From the NCBI GenBank assembly GCA_013289665.1, contig JABCZN010000018.1, positions 39,036 through 103,035 on the forward strand: a DNA stretch of 64,000 nt. The letters run 5' to 3'. The DNA is from Acidobacteriota bacterium. Its GTDB lineage: Bacteria > Acidobacteriota > Terriglobia > Acidiferrales > UBA7541. The notes below the pieces were generated by a model. It was not told the origin of the DNA and did not search any database. It saw nothing but the letters and a program-made list of their open reading frames with translations. Made by a program: the position numbers and the translations under genes. This document shows positions 62,983-64,000 of this stretch, piece after piece; positions within the stretch are counted from its first letter, which is position 1, and every line of letters starts with the position of its first letter.

Positions 62983-63597
62983 CTAGGAGCGTTCGACCTT
63001 GGGCGTCGACTGAGCTCCTAGCGGCTCGCGGAAAGGATCCATCGGAATCGGCGCGTACTCGACGTCGATGATCTCGAGATGCTCCGTCTTTGCTGGCGCG
63101 CGCAGGTTCACGCGGTCGCCGGGGCTCGCCTTCATCAGCGCATTGGCGAGAGGCGAGCGCCAGCTGATGTAGCCGCGGTCGAGGTCCACCTCGTCGGTGC
63201 CTACGATCGAGACGACGTGTTCGAGGCCGGCGGCGTCCTTGTAGGTCACGGTTGCGCCGAAGAAGACGCGCGTAGCGGCTGACCCTGGCCTTGGAGCGGC
63301 GGGATCGACGACCACGGCCGCGTCAATGCGTTTCGTGAGAAAGCGAATCCGCGAATCGATCTGGCCTAACCGTCGTTTGCCGTAGAGGTAGTCGGCGTTT
63401 TCACTGCGGTCCCCGTTACTAGCAGCCCACGCTACGACCTCCACCACCGCGGGCCGCTCGCGACTCAGTAGGAACCGATGCTCGTCTTTCAGCCGCGCGA
63501 ACCCGGCGGGCGTGATGTAGTTTTTGAGCGTCGGCCCCGCTTCCTCGCGCACCGGTCCTCGGAGCGGCCGCTTTTCTCGCATTTGCCAATCTGCCAT
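62983..63597 (-). CDS. greB: Transcript cleavage factor of GreA/GreB family
   Basis: A 204-residue protein with the two Gre domains. The coiled-coil part is NYITPAGFARLKDEHRFLLSRERPAVVEVVAWAASNGDRSENADYLYGKRRLGQIDSRIRFLTKRI, with the acidic tip GDRSENADY that coordinates Mg2+ in the RNA polymerase active centre. The C-terminal part (VVSIVGTDEVDLDRGYISWRSPLANALM, GDRVNL) is the FKBP-like domain. It rescues backtracked polymerase. Its long N-terminal basic extension and its wording resemble proteobacterial GreB. The start is uncertain: 63597 or a later Met. Confidence 0.88.
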   Translation of the reverse strand: MADWQMREKRPLRGPVREEAGPTLKNYITPAGFARLKDEHRFLLSRERPAVVEVVAWAASNGDRSENADYLYGKRRLGQIDSRIRFLTKRIDAAVVVDPAAPRPGSAATRVFFGATVTYKDAAGLEHVVSIVGTDEVDLDRGYISWRSPLANALMKASPGDRVNLRAPAKTEHLEIIDVEYAPIPMDPFREPLGAQSTPKVERS

Positions 63598-63977
63598 GGG
63601 ATTTCGTGTACTTGTGGGTGACCCAATCTCGGAAGGCCCGCGCCTCGGTCCCGATAATTCCTCGCACGGTGAACGTGAGGTACGCGGGCTAGATGTCGAA
63701 TGATACATCGGTCTTTCCTGTGGCACTCTTATAAAATGCGGTGACCCCTCCGATTGCACATCAAGGCGAAGAAGTATGCGGTTCACCTAAGCGATGAGCC
63801 GATGAGGTGCCCATTTCCAATGAATTGTTTGTGTTCGACTTGTAGGCTCACACTGATTCCGGGCGGATGGCCGGCTTGAACGAAGCCGCTTGTGCGGCGG
63901 ACGCTGCGCGTGAGGTAGTGGAGCGGTGATTGCCTAACGGTTGAGGTAAGTTGTCGGGTCATAAGGAGGCCATCCCC
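63598..63977. other. Intergenic region ahead of the last gene
   Basis: 380 bases with no supported gene. ACTGATTCCGGGCGGATGGCC near 63853-63872 recalls sequences found at insertion-element borders, but no inverted partner is visible inside the window. Confidence 0.3.
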
Positions 63978-64000
63978 ATGACCCGACTTCGTAAAATGAT
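63978..64000 (+). CDS. Start of a gene truncated by the window end, possible recombinase
   Basis: Only eight codons are inside. They follow a strong ribosome site AAGGAGG 9 nt ahead and read MTRLRKM, which resembles the opening of some tyrosine recombinases. The call is a guess from very little sequence. Confidence 0.25.

Noticed and set aside
1..64000. CRISPR array
   Set aside because: No regularly spaced repeats of 25-40 bp were seen; the only tandem repeat is the short 15-bp one at 5781.

Overview
The window is GC-rich, densely coded chromosomal DNA that most resembles an Acidobacteriota genome (Terriglobia-like). The case rests on family content: a VWFA-related secreted protein, a 1263-residue DUF2339 membrane protein, many short secreted proteins of unknown function, a CadC-like wHTH/TPR regulator, an amidohydrolase/RidA pair and an S9 peptidase. 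This is inference from gene families; no rRNA marker is present. No CRISPR array and no complete insertion sequence were seen.

Layout. 0-12.6 kb: a left-truncated sterol desaturase-like gene, DUF2339 protein, GNAT acetyltransferase, secreted transglutaminase, YXWGXW-type secreted protein, exported DinB-like protein and a trypsin-like protease, with a decayed 3' fragment of an NHL-repeat gene at 9.3 kb. 12.78-15.27 kb: a 2.5-kb segment bounded by 52-bp inverted repeats, carrying a truncated HTH gene, a pilin-like protein and three small membrane proteins. 15.3-22.4 kb: the intact NHL gene, a SnoaL-like protein, DedA protein, VWFA protein, a LysM lytic transglycosylase lipoprotein and a histone H1-like protein. 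The VWFA and transglycosylase genes share a duplicated 153-bp leader with the same predicted promoter. 22.5-36.5 kb: oxidoreductase, a frameshifted gene, and an alpha-keto acid dehydrogenase set (E1 alpha, E1 beta, E2, LipB, E3) interleaved with a cupredoxin-like gene and an ArsR/AHSA1 pair, then DinB and prephenate dehydratase. 36.5-42 kb: ECF sigma factor and a three-gene tripartite efflux operon whose TolC carries an N-terminal STAS-like domain. 42-47.3 kb: exported RidA, M20 amidohydrolase, TlpA-like protein and a GAF-sigma54 activator.

47.3-50.5 kb is the most unusual region: a lipoprotein form of the bacterial RNase A-type (CdiA-CT) toxin overlapping a CdiI-like immunity gene, directly followed by tRNA-Val(GAC), a VapBC-type pair, a tyrosine-recombinase remnant and a second PIN/RHH pair. 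50.5-64 kb: GT39 glycosyltransferase, S9 peptidase, Tat-exported MBL hydrolase, vanadium haloperoxidase-like protein divergent from a wHTH-TPR regulator, small membrane proteins, a GreB-type factor and the first codons of a possible recombinase.

Functionally, the lipoate-dependent genes form one metabolic group: LipB makes the octanoyl donor for the single lipoyl domain of E2, which works with E1 and E3. The efflux genes form one co-transcribed unit. The toxin, immunity and TA genes around the tRNA look like an eroded integration site. Start sites were chosen by Shine-Dalgarno sequences and signal peptides. All family calls are by reading motifs; no database search was run.
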